Positions 1-8,253 of a stretch of 64,000 nt of DNA are shown here, one piece after another; position 1 is the first letter of the stretch, and every line of letters starts with the position of its first letter. The stretch is taken from positions 682,001 to 746,000 of the forward strand of contig NZ_JASZYQ010000003.1 in NCBI RefSeq assembly GCF_030316885.1, given 5' to 3'. The notes under the pieces are model-generated. The model ran no database searches, had not been told where the DNA came from, and worked only from the letters and a program-made list of their open reading frames with translations. This stretch comes from Variovorax jilinensis (GTDB lineage Bacteria; Pseudomonadota; Gammaproteobacteria; Burkholderiales; Burkholderiaceae_C). The position numbers were made by a program, and so were the translations under genes.

Positions 1-438
1 TATCCGTTGCCGCCCTCCGGCCAGCCGGCACCGCCGGTTGCGCAGCCACCGGCGCCACCCAAGCCGCAGGCCATCTTCGTGCGACCTGCATCGGGCCGCA
101 CCATCGCCGGCTTCGACGCCAACAAGAACAAGGGACTGGACATCGCCGGCAATCCCGGCGACCCGATCGTCGCGGCGGCCGATGGCCGCGTGGTCTATGT
201 CGGCGGCGAACTGCGCGGCTACGGCAACATGGTGATCGTGCAGCACAACGACACCTTCCTCACGGCCTACGCGCACACCAGGACCATCCTCGTCAAGGAG
301 AAGGACGTGGTGCGCCAGGGCCAGAAGATTGCCGAGATGGGCAACAGCGACGCCGACCGCGTGAAGCTGCATTTCGAGATCCGCAAGCAAGGCGTCGCGG
401 TCGATCCCGAGCCCTACCTGAACGGCACGCTGCGCTGA
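1..438 (+). CDS. nlpD: NlpD-type divisome activator, C-terminal LytM domain (5' truncated by window)
   Basis: Only the last 145 residues are in the window; the frame is open at base 1, so the start lies upstream. A Pro/Ala-rich linker of about 20 residues leads into a LytM/M23 fold that closely follows E. coli NlpD (NKGLDIAG, DGRVVYVGG, RGYGNMVIVQHND, KLHFEIRKQG). The metal ligands of true M23 endopeptidases are degenerate: NKGLD replaces the usual first His, and KLH replaces the HxH pair. As in NlpD and EnvC the domain is therefore probably catalytically dead, acting in the periplasm as an activator of a cell-separation amidase such as AmiC. The lipoprotein signal and LysM domain expected at the N-terminus are not visible. 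rpoS, often next to nlpD in other proteobacteria, does not follow here. Confidence 0.88.
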   Translation, partial: YPLPPSGQPAPPVAQPPAPPKPQAIFVRPASGRTIAGFDANKNKGLDIAGNPGDPIVAAADGRVVYVGGELRGYGNMVIVQHNDTFLTAYAHTRTILVKEKDVVRQGQKIAEMGNSDADRVKLHFEIRKQGVAVDPEPYLNGTLR

Positions 439-556
439 GCGCTGCGGCAGTCGGCGCATGGCTGTAGGCCGCCGCCGTCTTCACGAAGCGAACTTCTCTT
501 CGCATTCCTGACATCGTGCTCGCATCCAATATGCGACAAACGAAAAGGAATGCACC

Positions 557-871
557 ATGACCTGCGAAGCCATCCATTTTCCCGAGTCGGGCACCGTCCG
601 GTTTGCGATCTATCCCGATGGTTTCGACGGTCCGCGCATCATGGCGCGCATCCAGGATCGCGCCTTGCGACAGTGCTTCGGTGCCAGCGCCGATGACGGC
701 GAAAGCCTCATCGGTGCCTGCGAGTCCCACTTCGGCCTCATCGAATGTTGCGCGTTGGCTCGCTATGCCCTGGCGCCGCAGGTGCCGGTGCTGCTGGGTC
801 CATCCGACTTCGATCTTCCGATCGAGCGCAGCTTCCAGAAGACCTTGCAGGCCGACGCCCAGTTTGCCTGA
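557..871 (+). CDS. small DUF1488-like protein
   Basis: A 104-residue protein without signal peptide or membrane segment. The start is supported by AAGGA about 8 bases upstream of the ATG. The layout (a beta-rich start ending in VRFAIYPDGFDG, then a helical stretch, then a C-terminal P-x-L-L-x-x-SDF motif) resembles the small DUF1488 family of Burkholderiales; this is a pattern match made by eye. It has three cysteines in the middle (an isolated one and a CC pair). It stands alone on the plus strand, converging on the secreted-protein gene whose end is 27 bases away. Function unknown. Confidence 0.6.
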   Translation: MTCEAIHFPESGTVRFAIYPDGFDGPRIMARIQDRALRQCFGASADDGESLIGACESHFGLIECCALARYALAPQVPVLLGPSDFDLPIERSFQKTLQADAQFA

Positions 872-898
872 CCGGACGTCGACGCGCGATGCGGACGA

Positions 899-1240
899 TC
901 AATGGGCCACGCCGCCGGTGATGCCCGCCATGCCGGTCGACTGTCCCACGACCTCGCTGCTCGTGCCATGTGCGGTGGCAACGGCTTCGCGATAGACGGC
1001 TTCGCGCGAGATTCCTTGCGAACTCACCATGGGTGCAGATGTCGACTGTCCTATGGGTTCGGTGCCGCTCGCATGTGAAGCGGCGATCGCGTCTGCGCTG
1101 GCCTGCGGATTCGCGTTCGAGTTCTGCATCTGCAGCGGGTGGTAGTCGGCGCCGTCCGACTGAGCATTGGCGGACAGCGCGCCGAGCGCGAGGACCGCGC
1201 CCGAAAGGCCGATGGCAAGCGCCTTGAACGAAACATGCAT
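899..1240 (-). CDS. small secreted protein with internal duplication, function unknown
   Basis: A 113-residue protein with a clear Sec signal peptide: a hydrophobic core from about residue 8 to 22 and a likely cut after ANA at residue 27. The mature part is polar, rich in Ser, Ala and Gln, and has no cysteine. It contains two related segments, about residues 51-74 and 86-109, each starting A-[IV]-A-[ST]-[SA]-H and sharing a GQST core, offset by 35 residues. An AGGAG ribosome binding site lies 8 bases before the ATG. No family is recognised; the size and composition recall the small periplasmic DUF4148-type proteins abundant in Burkholderiales, but the defining motif is absent. Confidence 0.7.
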   Translation of the reverse strand: MHVSFKALAIGLSGAVLALGALSANAQSDGADYHPLQMQNSNANPQASADAIAASHASGTEPIGQSTSAPMVSSQGISREAVYREAVATAHGTSSEVVGQSTGMAGITGGVAH

Positions 1241-1444
1241 GGTGTGTTCTCCTGCACCCCTTCACCATGGCGACGATGCGGCGCCACGGAGGGATGGGCC
1301 GGACTCTAGGCGCCAAGAATGAGCCACGGATGAGGCTTGAATGAGGTGGGAGTGAGCATCGACGAACTCGCGTCAGCGGGCGCGCACCACCGTCGACGCT
1401 TCACCTCGGGCAGAATTCGCCGCAACTCCTCGTCTACTTCTCGA

Positions 1445-1696
1445 ATGCCTCAAATCCAGGTCACGATCGTGAATCTCACCGGCCATGCGCAGATCGTGCA
1501 TGTCTTCGACACCTTTCATGGCGGGACCCGACCCGTGGACGGCAACCCTTTCGAACTCGTGAAGGGGGAACGCTCGACCTCCTTCGGCGTCAACGCGGAC
1601 GCGCGGGGCTGCGGCCAGCTTGCCTACCGGTCTCGCAGCGGAATGGTTCGCACGGGCATCGAGGTGTCGGAGGGCAGCAGCGTCGAGATCCGCTGA
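1445..1696 (+). CDS. hypothetical protein, 83 aa
   Basis: A short protein predicted to be mostly beta-strand (alternating hydrophobics such as IQVTIVNLTGHAQIVHVF at the start). There is no signal peptide, membrane segment or cysteine pair apart from a single Cys. The frame is open further upstream to 1337, but that extension is Arg/Ser-rich and low-complexity, so the internal ATG is preferred although no strong ribosome binding site precedes it. It lies 38 bases before the YCII-domain gene on the same strand and may be co-transcribed with it. No family recognised. Confidence 0.5.
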   Translation: MPQIQVTIVNLTGHAQIVHVFDTFHGGTRPVDGNPFELVKGERSTSFGVNADARGCGQLAYRSRSGMVRTGIEVSEGSSVEIR

Positions 1697-1734
1697 GCGA
1701 CCGGCAGTGCGCCGGACTTCGACCAAGGAACCGG

Positions 1735-2079
1735 ATGATGACCAACTACCTTGTCTCCTTTCCCGCAAGCGCAATGAAAGTCCCGGAAAGGGAGCTTGCC
1801 GCCGTGGGTGAAGCTGCGCGCCAAGTCATTCGCGAGGCGAAGGCTGCAGGCGTCTATGTGTTCGGTGGCGGCATCAACGCGGATGCCGCACCCCTCATGG
1901 TCGCTTCCGACGGCGCGGTGACGAAGGAAACCTATCCCCAGACCAAGGAGTTCGACGGCGGCTTGTGTGTTCTGCGCCTGCCGTCGCGCGAAGCCGCCAT
2001 CCAGTGGGCAGCAAGAATCGCCAAGGCTTGCCGCTGCCCGCAGGAGCTCCGCGAGTTCGGGCATGACCCCGAGAGCTGA
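1735..2079 (+). CDS. YCII-domain protein
   Basis: A 114-residue protein that fits the YCII/DGPF ferredoxin-like fold: beta-strand YLVSF at the start, a helix, AGVYVFGGGIN, and the family-like segment KEFDGGLCVLRLPSREAAIQWAARIAKAC near the end. Known members are small cytoplasmic proteins, sometimes with isomerase-like activity (the muconolactone-isomerase fold), and are often linked with ECF sigma factors. No ECF sigma gene is adjacent here. Two ATG codons lie in tandem at the start (1735 and 1738); either could be used. It ends about 150 bases before the tRNA-Pro gene, which is read from the other strand. Confidence 0.75.
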   Translation: MMTNYLVSFPASAMKVPERELAAVGEAARQVIREAKAAGVYVFGGGINADAAPLMVASDGAVTKETYPQTKEFDGGLCVLRLPSREAAIQWAARIAKACRCPQELREFGHDPES

Positions 2080-2167
2080 GGGCGGATTCGGAAGCCGTGC
2101 CGCGCGCGCTCGCCTGTTCTGCGGCGATCACATCGACGGGAACCGGACTGAGCAGCGAGTCTCGAAA

Positions 2168-2209
2168 ACCCAAAGAGAAACGGGCTACGCCTTGTGAGCG
2201 TAACCCGTT
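2168..2209 (-). terminator. intrinsic terminator after tRNA-Pro
   Basis: On the minus strand AACGGG-T-TACGC (2209-2198) pairs with GCGTA-G-CCCGTT (2190-2179). This gives 11 of 12 pairs with a 7-base loop, followed by a T-rich tail TCTCTTTGGGTTTT. It lies 17 bases past the tRNA CCA end, as expected for a tRNA terminator. Confidence 0.8.
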
Positions 2210-2226
2210 GATCTGACTGACGTTTT

Positions 2227-2303
2227 TGGTCGGTGTGAAAGGATTCGAACCTTCGACCCCTTGCACCCCATGCAAGTGCGCTACCAGGCTGCGCCACACA
2301 CCG
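2227..2303 (-). tRNA. tRNA-Pro (anticodon GGG)
   Basis: Read on the minus strand, the gene has a 7-bp acceptor stem (CGGTGTG with CACACCG), the D-arm GCGCAGCCTGGTAGCGC, an anticodon stem CTTGC/GCAAG around the loop ATGGGGT, a T-arm containing GGTTCGAATCC, and an encoded CCA end. The anticodon GGG reads CCC proline codons. The body closely follows E. coli proL. Its place after ihfA and the merR-type gene is a common betaproteobacterial arrangement. Confidence 0.97.
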
Positions 2304-2329
2304 AAGCTCTCGATTATAGCCGCCCGAAA

Positions 2330-2794
2330 TCAGTGACTCGAGCCGAGCAGTTCACGAATTTCGGTGAGTTCACGACGAAGGTGCAGCAATTGCGACAGAT
2401 CGACCGTGCGGCCGCCGGCTTCATCGGCCGGGTCCATTTCGTCCTGCACCGCGGCATCGAACTCTTCCTGGTCGATCTCGATCGCTTCCATCCCTTCGAG
2501 CGGCACCTCGCCGGCCTTGCGGCGGTCGCGTTCGGACTGCACCAGTTCCTGAAGCTTGTTGCGTGCACCGCTGATGGTGAAGCCCTGGTCGTAGAGCAGG
2601 TCGCGGATGCGGCGGATCATGAGCACCTCGTGGTGCTGGTAGTAGCGCCTGTTGCCGCGCCGCTTCATCGGCCGCAGCTGCGTGAACTCCTGTTCCCAGT
2701 AGCGCAGCACGTGCGGCTTGACGCCGCAGAGCTCGCCGACCTCACCGATCGTGAAGTAGCGTTTGACGGGAATCGGCGGGAGGGTTTTCTCCAT
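2330..2794 (-). CDS. MerR-family transcriptional regulator
   Basis: A 154-residue DNA-binding protein. A MerR winged helix-turn-helix occupies residues about 13-80 (YFTIGEVGELCGVKPHVLRYWEQEF, then the wing RRGNRRYY), followed by a short acidic C-terminal region. No effector-binding domain and no conserved metal-binding cysteines are present, so it is not a metal sensor of the classic type. It follows ihfA, 63 bases away on the same strand, as in many beta- and gammaproteobacteria, and is probably part of the pheST-ihfA transcript. An in-frame TTG nine bases upstream is an alternative start. Confidence 0.88.
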   Translation of the reverse strand: MEKTLPPIPVKRYFTIGEVGELCGVKPHVLRYWEQEFTQLRPMKRRGNRRYYQHHEVLMIRRIRDLLYDQGFTISGARNKLQELVQSERDRRKAGEVPLEGMEAIEIDQEEFDAAVQDEMDPADEAGGRTVDLSQLLHLRRELTEIRELLGSSH

Positions 2795-2857
2795 TGAAAT
2801 CAAGACGGTGCGAGCGAAACCTCATAGGTTACTCCACCGGCGCTCCGAGCACCAAGC

Positions 2858-3229
2858 TTATTCGGCACCCAGATTCCATTCGACCTCGAGCGGCGCCGAT
2901 TCGTCGGCGCTTCCGTGGATTTGTTCCTTGAGCTTGGCGCTCGCGTGGAAGGTCGCGACGCGCCGCTCGCCGATCGGGATCGCCTCGCCGGTGCGAGGAT
3001 TGCGGCCGGGTCGCGGCGCCTTCACGCGGATCTGGAAGTTGCCGAAGCCGGAGATCTTGACGTCCGTGCCCTCGATCAGGCTGGTGGCGATCAGGTCGAA
3101 GAAGGCCTCGACCATGTCCTTCGATTCGCGCTTGTTGAGACCGATCTGCTCGAACAGCAGGTCGGCCAGATGCGCCTTGGTGAGCGCAGGCGTTTCGAGG
3201 GCTTCGAGCGTGAAATCCATGGCGTTCAT
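2858..3229 (-). CDS. ihfA: integration host factor alpha subunit
   Basis: A 123-residue HU/IHF-fold protein. The dimerisation helices are at residues 16-50 (LTKAHLADLLFEQIGLNKRESKDMVEAFF), followed by the saddle strands and the arm with the proline-containing tip GRNPRTGEAIPI at 75-86. IHF alpha pairs with IHF beta to bend DNA by about 160 degrees at specific sites. It is roughly 20 residues longer than the E. coli subunit, mainly through an acidic tail (ADESAPLEVEWNLGAE). The start ATG overlaps the pheT stop (ATGA), showing translational coupling, which is the classic pheT-ihfA arrangement. Confidence 0.96.
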   Translation of the reverse strand: MNAMDFTLEALETPALTKAHLADLLFEQIGLNKRESKDMVEAFFDLIATSLIEGTDVKISGFGNFQIRVKAPRPGRNPRTGEAIPIGERRVATFHASAKLKEQIHGSADESAPLEVEWNLGAE

Positions 3230-5658
3230 ACCCGCAGTCGGGCGCCGAGCCGGGCGCCGAGTTGGTCGATGATCCGGCGCACCGCGGCTTCGATCTGCTC
3301 GTCGGTCAGCGCGCTGTCGCTGTTGAAACTCAGGCGCACGGCCATGCTCTTCTCGCCTGCCGCCAGGCCTGTGCCCGCGCTGCCACCTTCGCGCGCGGCC
3401 ACGGGCCGGTAGATGTCGAACAGCGACACGTCGCGCAGCAGGCTCGCATCCGACGCGGCGCGGATGCCGTCCGTCAGCGACGCGAGCGTCACCGACTCGG
3501 CCACCACGAGCGCCAGGTCGCGTTCGACCGGCTGCTGCCTGGGCACGGGCTGCGCCACCGGCACCGGCTGCGCCGTGACCGCATCGAGGTCGAGCTCGAA
3601 GAGGAACGGCGCCTGCGCGAATTCCCACTGCTGGCGCCAGCGCGGATGCAGTTCGCCCACCACGCCGATCGCACGGCCGTCGAGCAGCACGCGCGCCGCG
3701 CGCCCGGGATGCAGCGCCGGATGCTCGGTGGCCTCGAAGGTGGGCACGCGCGGCGCAAGCAGCGCCTCGACATCGCCCTTGACGTCGAAGAAATCGACCC
3801 GCTCGGCCTTGCCTTCCCAGCGGCCCTCGGCGTCGTCGCCCCAGGCCAGGCCGGCGACGCGCATGGGCTGGTGAATGCCCTTCACCGTGCTGTCGGTGGT
3901 GGCCACCGAGGCATCGCGCAGGAACACGCGGCCGATCTCGAACACGCGCGCCTGCGGCGCCTTGCGGTCGAGGTTGAACTTGAGGACCTGCAGCAGCGAC
4001 CCCAGCAGCGACGAGCGCATCACGCTCAGCTGGCTTGCGATCGGGTTCAGGAGCTTGATCGGATCGGCATTGCCGGCCAGATCGGACTCCCAGTGCGATT
4101 CGACGAAGCTGAAGTTGATCGTCTCCTGGTAACCCAGGTCGGCCAGCCGATGGCGCACCGCGAAGCGGCCAAGCCGAGCCTCGGGCCGCACGCGCGCGGT
4201 GATGGGCGCCAGCGGCGGCGTGGTCGGCAGGTTCTGGTAGCCGATCAGCCGTGCCACTTCCTCGATCAGGTCTTCCTCGAGCTGCAGGTCGAAGCGATGC
4301 GGCGGCGGCGTCACGACCAGCACGCCATCGCCCTCCTCGATCGGCAGCGAAAGCCGCCGCAGCGCGTCGGCACACTGAGCCTGCGTGAGCGGCATGCCGA
4401 TCACGCGCGCCGCACGCGCCACGCGCAGCGTGACGGGCCGGGCCTCGGGCAGGCGCAGCGTCTGGTCGTCCATCGCGCCAGCCTGGCCGCCGCAGATGTC
4501 GATCACGAGTTGCGTGATGCGCTCGATGATCTCGACGGTGCGGCTGGGATCGACGCCGCGCTCGTAGCGATGGCCCGCATCGGTGGAGAAGTTGTAGCGC
4601 CGCGAACGGCCCTGAATGCTCTCGGCCCACCAGAAGGCAGCCTCGACATAGATGTTGCGCGTGCCGTCGGACACCGAGGTGGCGTCGCCGCCCATGATGC
4701 CGGCCAGCGACTCGACCTCGCGCTCGTCCGCGATCACGCCAACCTTCTCGTCGACCGTGACGGTGTTGCCGTTCAGCAGCTTGAGCTGCTCGCCCGCGCG
4801 GCCCCAGCGGACCGTGAGTCCGCCATGGATCTTGTCGAGGTCGAAGATGTGGCTCGGCTGGCCGTACTCGAACATCACATAGTTCGAGATGTCGACCAGC
4901 GCGGTGACACTGCGCTGCCCGCAGCGCGCCAGGCGGTCGACCATCCAGGCCGGCGTCTCGACCTGCGTATCGACGCCACGCACGATGCGGCCCGAGAAGC
5001 GCCCGCAGAGGTCGGGCGCCTCGACCTTGACGGCCAGCTTGTCGTCGAACGAAGGCTTGACGGGCGCGATCTTCGGCCTCTCGAGCGGAGCACCGGTGAG
5101 CGCGGCAAGTTCGCGCGCAATGCCGTAGACGCTCAGGCCGTGCGCCAGGTTCGGCGTCAGCTTGAGCGTCAACAGGGCGTCGTCGAGATCGAGCAGCTTT
5201 CGCACGTCCGCGCCCACCGGCGCATCGGCTGCAAGTTCGAGCAGGCCGCCATGGTCTTCGCTGAGCTTGAGCTCGCGTGCCGAGCACAGCATGCCCTGGC
5301 TCTCGACGCCGCGCAGCTTGCCGAGCTTGATCAGGAAGGGCTTGCCGTCCTCGCCCGGCGGCAGCTCGGCGCCGACCAGCGCCAGCGGCACCTTGATGCC
5401 CACGCGTGCGTTCGGCGCACCGCAGACGATGTTGAGCAGGGCGCCCTGCCCCGCATCGACCTGGCACACGCGCAGGCGGTCGGCGTTCGGGTGCTGCACG
5501 GCTTCCTTGATCTCGCCGACCACCACCTTGCTGAACGGCGGCGCCACGGGGCGGCGTTCCTCGACCTCGAAGCCGCCCATCGTGAGCGTCTCGGCCAGTT
5601 GTTCGCTGCTGATCGGCGGATTGCAGAATTCGCGCAACCAGGACTCGGGGAATTGCAT
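3226..5658 (-). CDS. pheT: phenylalanine-tRNA ligase beta subunit
   Basis: An 810-residue subunit, the usual length for the bacterial beta chain. In order it has the N-terminal tRNA-binding domain (residues about 40-150, with the HPNADRLRVCQVDAG signature), the B3/B4 editing domain, the B5 domain, the catalytic-like core and a C-terminal anticodon-binding FDX-ACB domain (ending about residue 805). With PheS it forms the alpha2-beta2 enzyme that charges tRNA-Phe; the editing site removes mischarged tyrosine. It starts 23 bases after the pheS stop and its stop overlaps the ihfA start. Confidence 0.98.
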   Translation of the reverse strand: MQFPESWLREFCNPPISSEQLAETLTMGGFEVEERRPVAPPFSKVVVGEIKEAVQHPNADRLRVCQVDAGQGALLNIVCGAPNARVGIKVPLALVGAELPPGEDGKPFLIKLGKLRGVESQGMLCSARELKLSEDHGGLLELAADAPVGADVRKLLDLDDALLTLKLTPNLAHGLSVYGIARELAALTGAPLERPKIAPVKPSFDDKLAVKVEAPDLCGRFSGRIVRGVDTQVETPAWMVDRLARCGQRSVTALVDISNYVMFEYGQPSHIFDLDKIHGGLTVRWGRAGEQLKLLNGNTVTVDEKVGVIADEREVESLAGIMGGDATSVSDGTRNIYVEAAFWWAESIQGRSRRYNFSTDAGHRYERGVDPSRTVEIIERITQLVIDICGGQAGAMDDQTLRLPEARPVTLRVARAARVIGMPLTQAQCADALRRLSLPIEEGDGVLVVTPPPHRFDLQLEEDLIEEVARLIGYQNLPTTPPLAPITARVRPEARLGRFAVRHRLADLGYQETINFSFVESHWESDLAGNADPIKLLNPIASQLSVMRSSLLGSLLQVLKFNLDRKAPQARVFEIGRVFLRDASVATTDSTVKGIHQPMRVAGLAWGDDAEGRWEGKAERVDFFDVKGDVEALLAPRVPTFEATEHPALHPGRAARVLLDGRAIGVVGELHPRWRQQWEFAQAPFLFELDLDAVTAQPVPVAQPVPRQQPVERDLALVVAESVTLASLTDGIRAASDASLLRDVSLFDIYRPVAAREGGSAGTGLAAGEKSMAVRLSFNSDSALTDEQIEAAVRRIIDQLGARLGARLRV

Positions 5659-5681
5659 CTCGTCGTTCTCGTTCTAGTCGT

Positions 5682-6758
5682 TTATTGGAATTGCGTGAGG
5701 AAGCGCAGGTCGCCGTCGAAGAAGAGGCGCAGGTCGTTCACCCCGTAGCGCAGCATCGTGAGCCGGTCCGGGCCCATGCCGAAGGCGAAGCCGATGTAGC
5801 GCTCGGGGTCCAGCCCCATGTTGCGCACCACGTTCGGATGCACCTGGCCGGAGCCCGCCACCTCGAGCCAGCGGCCGGCCAACGGGCCGCTCTGGAACTG
5901 GATGTCGATCTCGGCGCTCGGCTCGGTGAACGGAAAGAAGCTCGGCCGGAAGCGCAGCACCAGATCGTCGCTCTCGAAGAAGGTGCGGCAGAAATCCGTG
6001 AAGACCACCTTCAGGTCCTTGAAGCTCACGTTCTCGCCCAGCCACAGGCCTTCGCACTGGTGGAACATCGGCGAATGGGTGGCATCGCTGTCGACGCGGT
6101 AGGTGCGACCCGGCGCAATCACGCGGATCTCGGGCGCCTTGACCGCGCCGGTGACGTCGGCCGCAGCGGCCTCGAATTGCGCCGCGTATTTCTTGATGTG
6201 CTGATGCGCATAGCGCACCTGCATCGGGCTGGTGTGCGGGCGCAGGTTGTAGGGCACGCCGTCCTCGCCGTCGATGTCGACGTAGAAGGTGTCCTGCATC
6301 GAGCGCGCCGGATGGTTCGGCGGGTTGTTGAGCGAGGTGAAGCTGTGCCAGTCGCTCTCGATCTCGGGACCGTCCGCGACATCGAAGCCCATGCTGGAGA
6401 AGATCGCCTCGATGCGTTCCATCGTGCGGCTCACCGGGTGCAGCCCGCCGGCCACGCGTCGGCGGCCTGGCAGCGTGACGTCGAGCGCCTCGGCGCGCAA
6501 CTGCACCGCGAGCTCGTCGTCGGCCAGTTGCTGGCGGCGTTCGCCGAGCGCGGCTTCGATGGCCTGCTTGACGACGTTGATGGCCGCACCGCGCGTCTTC
6601 TTCTCGTCGACGCTGAGCGCCGCCATGCCCTTCATCAGTTCGGTGATGCGGCCCGACTTGCCGAGAAACTGCGCCTTCGCGTTCTCGAGTTCGGCGGGAG
6701 CCTTCGCGGTGGCGAAGGCGGCGCGGGCGGTATCGACCAGGGAGTCCAGCTCGTTCAT
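5682..6758 (-). CDS. pheS: phenylalanine-tRNA ligase alpha subunit
   Basis: A 358-residue catalytic subunit. An N-terminal coiled-coil arm (residues 1-90) binds tRNA-Phe. The class II core carries motif 2 ([19 protein letters not shown]) and motif 3 ([17 protein letters not shown]). The ATG at 6758 is chosen because homologues begin at MNELD and the family coiled coil starts there; the frame is open upstream across a terminator hairpin but that part is not conserved-looking. The gene is followed directly by pheT. Confidence 0.98.
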   Translation of the reverse strand: MNELDSLVDTARAAFATAKAPAELENAKAQFLGKSGRITELMKGMAALSVDEKKTRGAAINVVKQAIEAALGERRQQLADDELAVQLRAEALDVTLPGRRRVAGGLHPVSRTMERIEAIFSSMGFDVADGPEIESDWHSFTSLNNPPNHPARSMQDTFYVDIDGEDGVPYNLRPHTSPMQVRYAHQHIKKYAAQFEAAAADVTGAVKAPEIRVIAPGRTYRVDSDATHSPMFHQCEGLWLGENVSFKDLKVVFTDFCRTFFESDDLVLRFRPSFFPFTEPSAEIDIQFQSGPLAGRWLEVAGSGQVHPNVVRNMGLDPERYIGFAFGMGPDRLTMLRYGVNDLRLFFDGDLRFLTQFQ

Positions 6759-6803
6759 GGAGAAATTCTTCGGATCAAAGGAAAGCGGGCGGGCCGAAAG
6801 ATG

Positions 6804-6824
6804 AAAAAAGGGCCGGAGCCCTTT
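6804..6824 (-). terminator. terminator or attenuator hairpin between rplT and pheS
   Basis: Minus-strand AAAGGGC-TCCG-GCCCTTT, a 7-bp stem with a 4-base loop, runs into a stretch of six T residues. It lies 65 bases past the rplT stop and 45 bases before the pheS start. A second AAGGGCT sits just upstream on the same strand and could compete for the GCCCTT arm. This is the same place as the pheM attenuator of E. coli, but no phenylalanine-rich leader peptide was found. Confidence 0.7.
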
Positions 6825-6888
6825 CAGGCGCCAGCCCTTGACGTGGGCGCCGAGCCGCTGCCCGAGGGCAACTGCCGGCGATGCAGGA

Positions 6889-7248
6889 TCAAGCGGCCAG
6901 CTTGGCCTTGACCTGCTCCACGATGCCGGCAAAAGCGGCCTTGTCGTGCACTGCGATATCGGCAAGCATCTTGCGGTCGATCTCGATGCCCGCCTTGCGG
7001 ATGCCGTTGGCGAACTGGCTGTAGGTCAGGCCCAGTTCACGCGAGGCGGCGTTGATACGCGCGATCCACAGTTGACGGAACACGCGCTTCTTGGTGCGGC
7101 GGTCACGGTAGGCGTATTGGCCTGCCTTCATCACCGCCTGCTTGGCGATGCGGAAGACATTGCCGCGGCGACCGCGGAAACCCTTGGCGAGTGCGAGAAC
7201 CTTCTTGTGGCGGGCGCGAGCCGTTACACCACGTTTGACGCGAGGCAT
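6889..7248 (-). CDS. rplT: 50S ribosomal protein L20
   Basis: A 119-residue protein of standard length with the conserved basic N-terminal tail ([16 protein letters not shown]) and the globular domain ending QVKAKLAA. L20 binds 23S rRNA early in large-subunit assembly. In E. coli and Bacillus it also represses its own operon by binding a structured mRNA region upstream of rpmI. An AAGGAG-type site precedes the ATG. It lies 24 bases after rpmI. Confidence 0.98.
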
Positions 7249-7272
7249 GTGTGTACTCCTTGTTCGTCTAAG

Positions 7273-7476
7273 TTAAATGCCGCTGCCGGGCAACATGGCG
7301 GCCATCGAAACCATGTTGGTCTCGTGAACTGCCGTTGCACCACGCAGGTGACGCTTGTTCTTGGTGGTCTTCTTGGTCAGGATGTGACGCTTGAAGGCTT
7401 GACCGCGCTTGACGGTGCCACCGGGACGAACGCGGAAACGTTTCTTCGCGCTGCTCTTGGTCTTCATTTTGGGCAT
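7273..7476 (-). CDS. rpmI: 50S ribosomal protein L35
   Basis: A 67-residue, strongly basic protein with the family pattern [14 protein letters not shown] near the start and [23 protein letters not shown] in the middle. It is a structural protein of the large subunit. An AAAGGAG site lies 7 bases before the ATG. It is the middle gene of infC-rpmI-rplT; the 142-base gap to infC contains a strong stem-loop at 7557-7594. Confidence 0.97.
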   Translation of the reverse strand: MPKMKTKSSAKKRFRVRPGGTVKRGQAFKRHILTKKTTKNKRHLRGATAVHETNMVSMAAMLPGSGI

Positions 7477-7556
7477 GTGAATGCTCCTTTAGTTTGTGCT
7501 CGTGAGGCGCCGCGGAAACTCCACGGACTTGTTGGCCCCGAGACACTTCTTCATCC

Positions 7557-7594
7557 CGCCCCTGCCGATCTCCTTGCGGAGACATTCAGGGGCG
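7557..7594 (-). promoter_or_regulatory. stem-loop in the infC-rpmI intergenic mRNA
   Basis: On the minus strand CGCCCCTG (7594-7587) pairs with CAGGGGCG (7564-7557). An inner stem TCTCC/GGAGA is capped by GCAA, a GNRA-type tetraloop. There is no T-run, so it is not a terminator. The place, between infC and rpmI, is where L20 autogenous-control structures occur in other bacteria; that role is an inference here. Confidence 0.5.
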
Positions 7595-7618
7595 AAATCC
7601 CTGCAAATTTCTTCTGAC

Positions 7619-8230
7619 TCAGGCCGCCGCTGGCGCCGCAGCCGGCGTCGCCGCCGCGTCGGCAGCCGGCTTGGCCGCCCCCGGCTTCTTGCGGCCCGGC
7701 GCGATCATCATGATCATCTGCCGGCCTTCGAGCTTGGGGAACTGCTCCACGAGGATCAGGTCGCCCAGTTCGTCGCGAATGCGCTGCAACAGAGCCAGAC
7801 CGAGTTCCTGGTGGGTGATCTCACGACCGCGGAACCGCAGCGTGATCTTGCACTTGTCACCGTCTTCAAGGAAGCGCCGGATGTTGCGCATCTTGATGTT
7901 GTAGTCACCATCGTCGGTACCGGGACGGAACTTGATTTCCTTGACCTCGATGACCTTCTGCTTCGACTTCGCCTCGGCCGCCTTCTTCTGCTCGTGGTAC
8001 TTGAACTTGCCGTACTCGATCAGGCGGCAGACCGGCGGATTGGCCGCGGCAACGACTTCGACGAGGTCCACGTCCTGTTCGCCGGCCAGGCGCAGGGCCT
8101 CGGACAAGCTCACGACGCCCAGTGGCTCGTTGTCGGGCCCGATCAGGCGGACTTCCGGGGCCATGATTTCCCGGTTCAGGCGGTGTTGGCGTTCCTCGCG
8201 GTGGCGGCGGTCGCGAAATGCAGTAGCGAT
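7619..8230 (-). CDS. infC: translation initiation factor IF-3, AUC start
   Basis: A 203-residue factor with N-domain, linker and C-domain ([39 protein letters not shown]) and an Ala/Pro-rich tail. IF-3 binds the 30S subunit, prevents 70S association and discriminates against non-standard start codons. The first ATG, at 8164, would remove 22 residues. The upstream frame reads [22 protein letters not shown] and begins with ATC, preceded 8 bases earlier by AAGGA. That segment matches the known N-terminal part of Comamonadaceae IF-3, so the AUC start is preferred. Rare infC starts (AUU in E. coli) let IF-3 repress its own translation. thrS lies upstream on the same strand. Confidence 0.93.
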   Translation of the reverse strand: MATAFRDRRHREERQHRLNREIMAPEVRLIGPDNEPLGVVSLSEALRLAGEQDVDLVEVVAAANPPVCRLIEYGKFKYHEQKKAAEAKSKQKVIEVKEIKFRPGTDDGDYNIKMRNIRRFLEDGDKCKITLRFRGREITHQELGLALLQRIRDELGDLILVEQFPKLEGRQMIMMIAPGRKKPGAAKPAADAAATPAAAPAAA

Positions 8231-8253
8231 GGTCAGAATCCTTCAAACAATAT

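Noticed and set aside
1..438. Active M23 metallopeptidase
   Set aside because: The first zinc His and the first His of HxH are replaced as in NlpD, so an activator role fits better.
2858..5467. 869-codon frame ending in ihfA
   Set aside because: Only the last 123 codons are IHF; the rest is pheT in the wrong frame.
3262..5748. 828-codon open frame on the plus strand opposite pheT
   Set aside because: It mirrors pheT codon by codon, has Arg/His/Gln-biased composition and no recognisable domain; long antisense frames are common in G/C-rich genes.
6759..6888. Phe-rich leader peptide for pheST
   Set aside because: Frames before the hairpin were read; none has a start codon followed by Phe codons. 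The Phe codons seen overlap the T-run itself.
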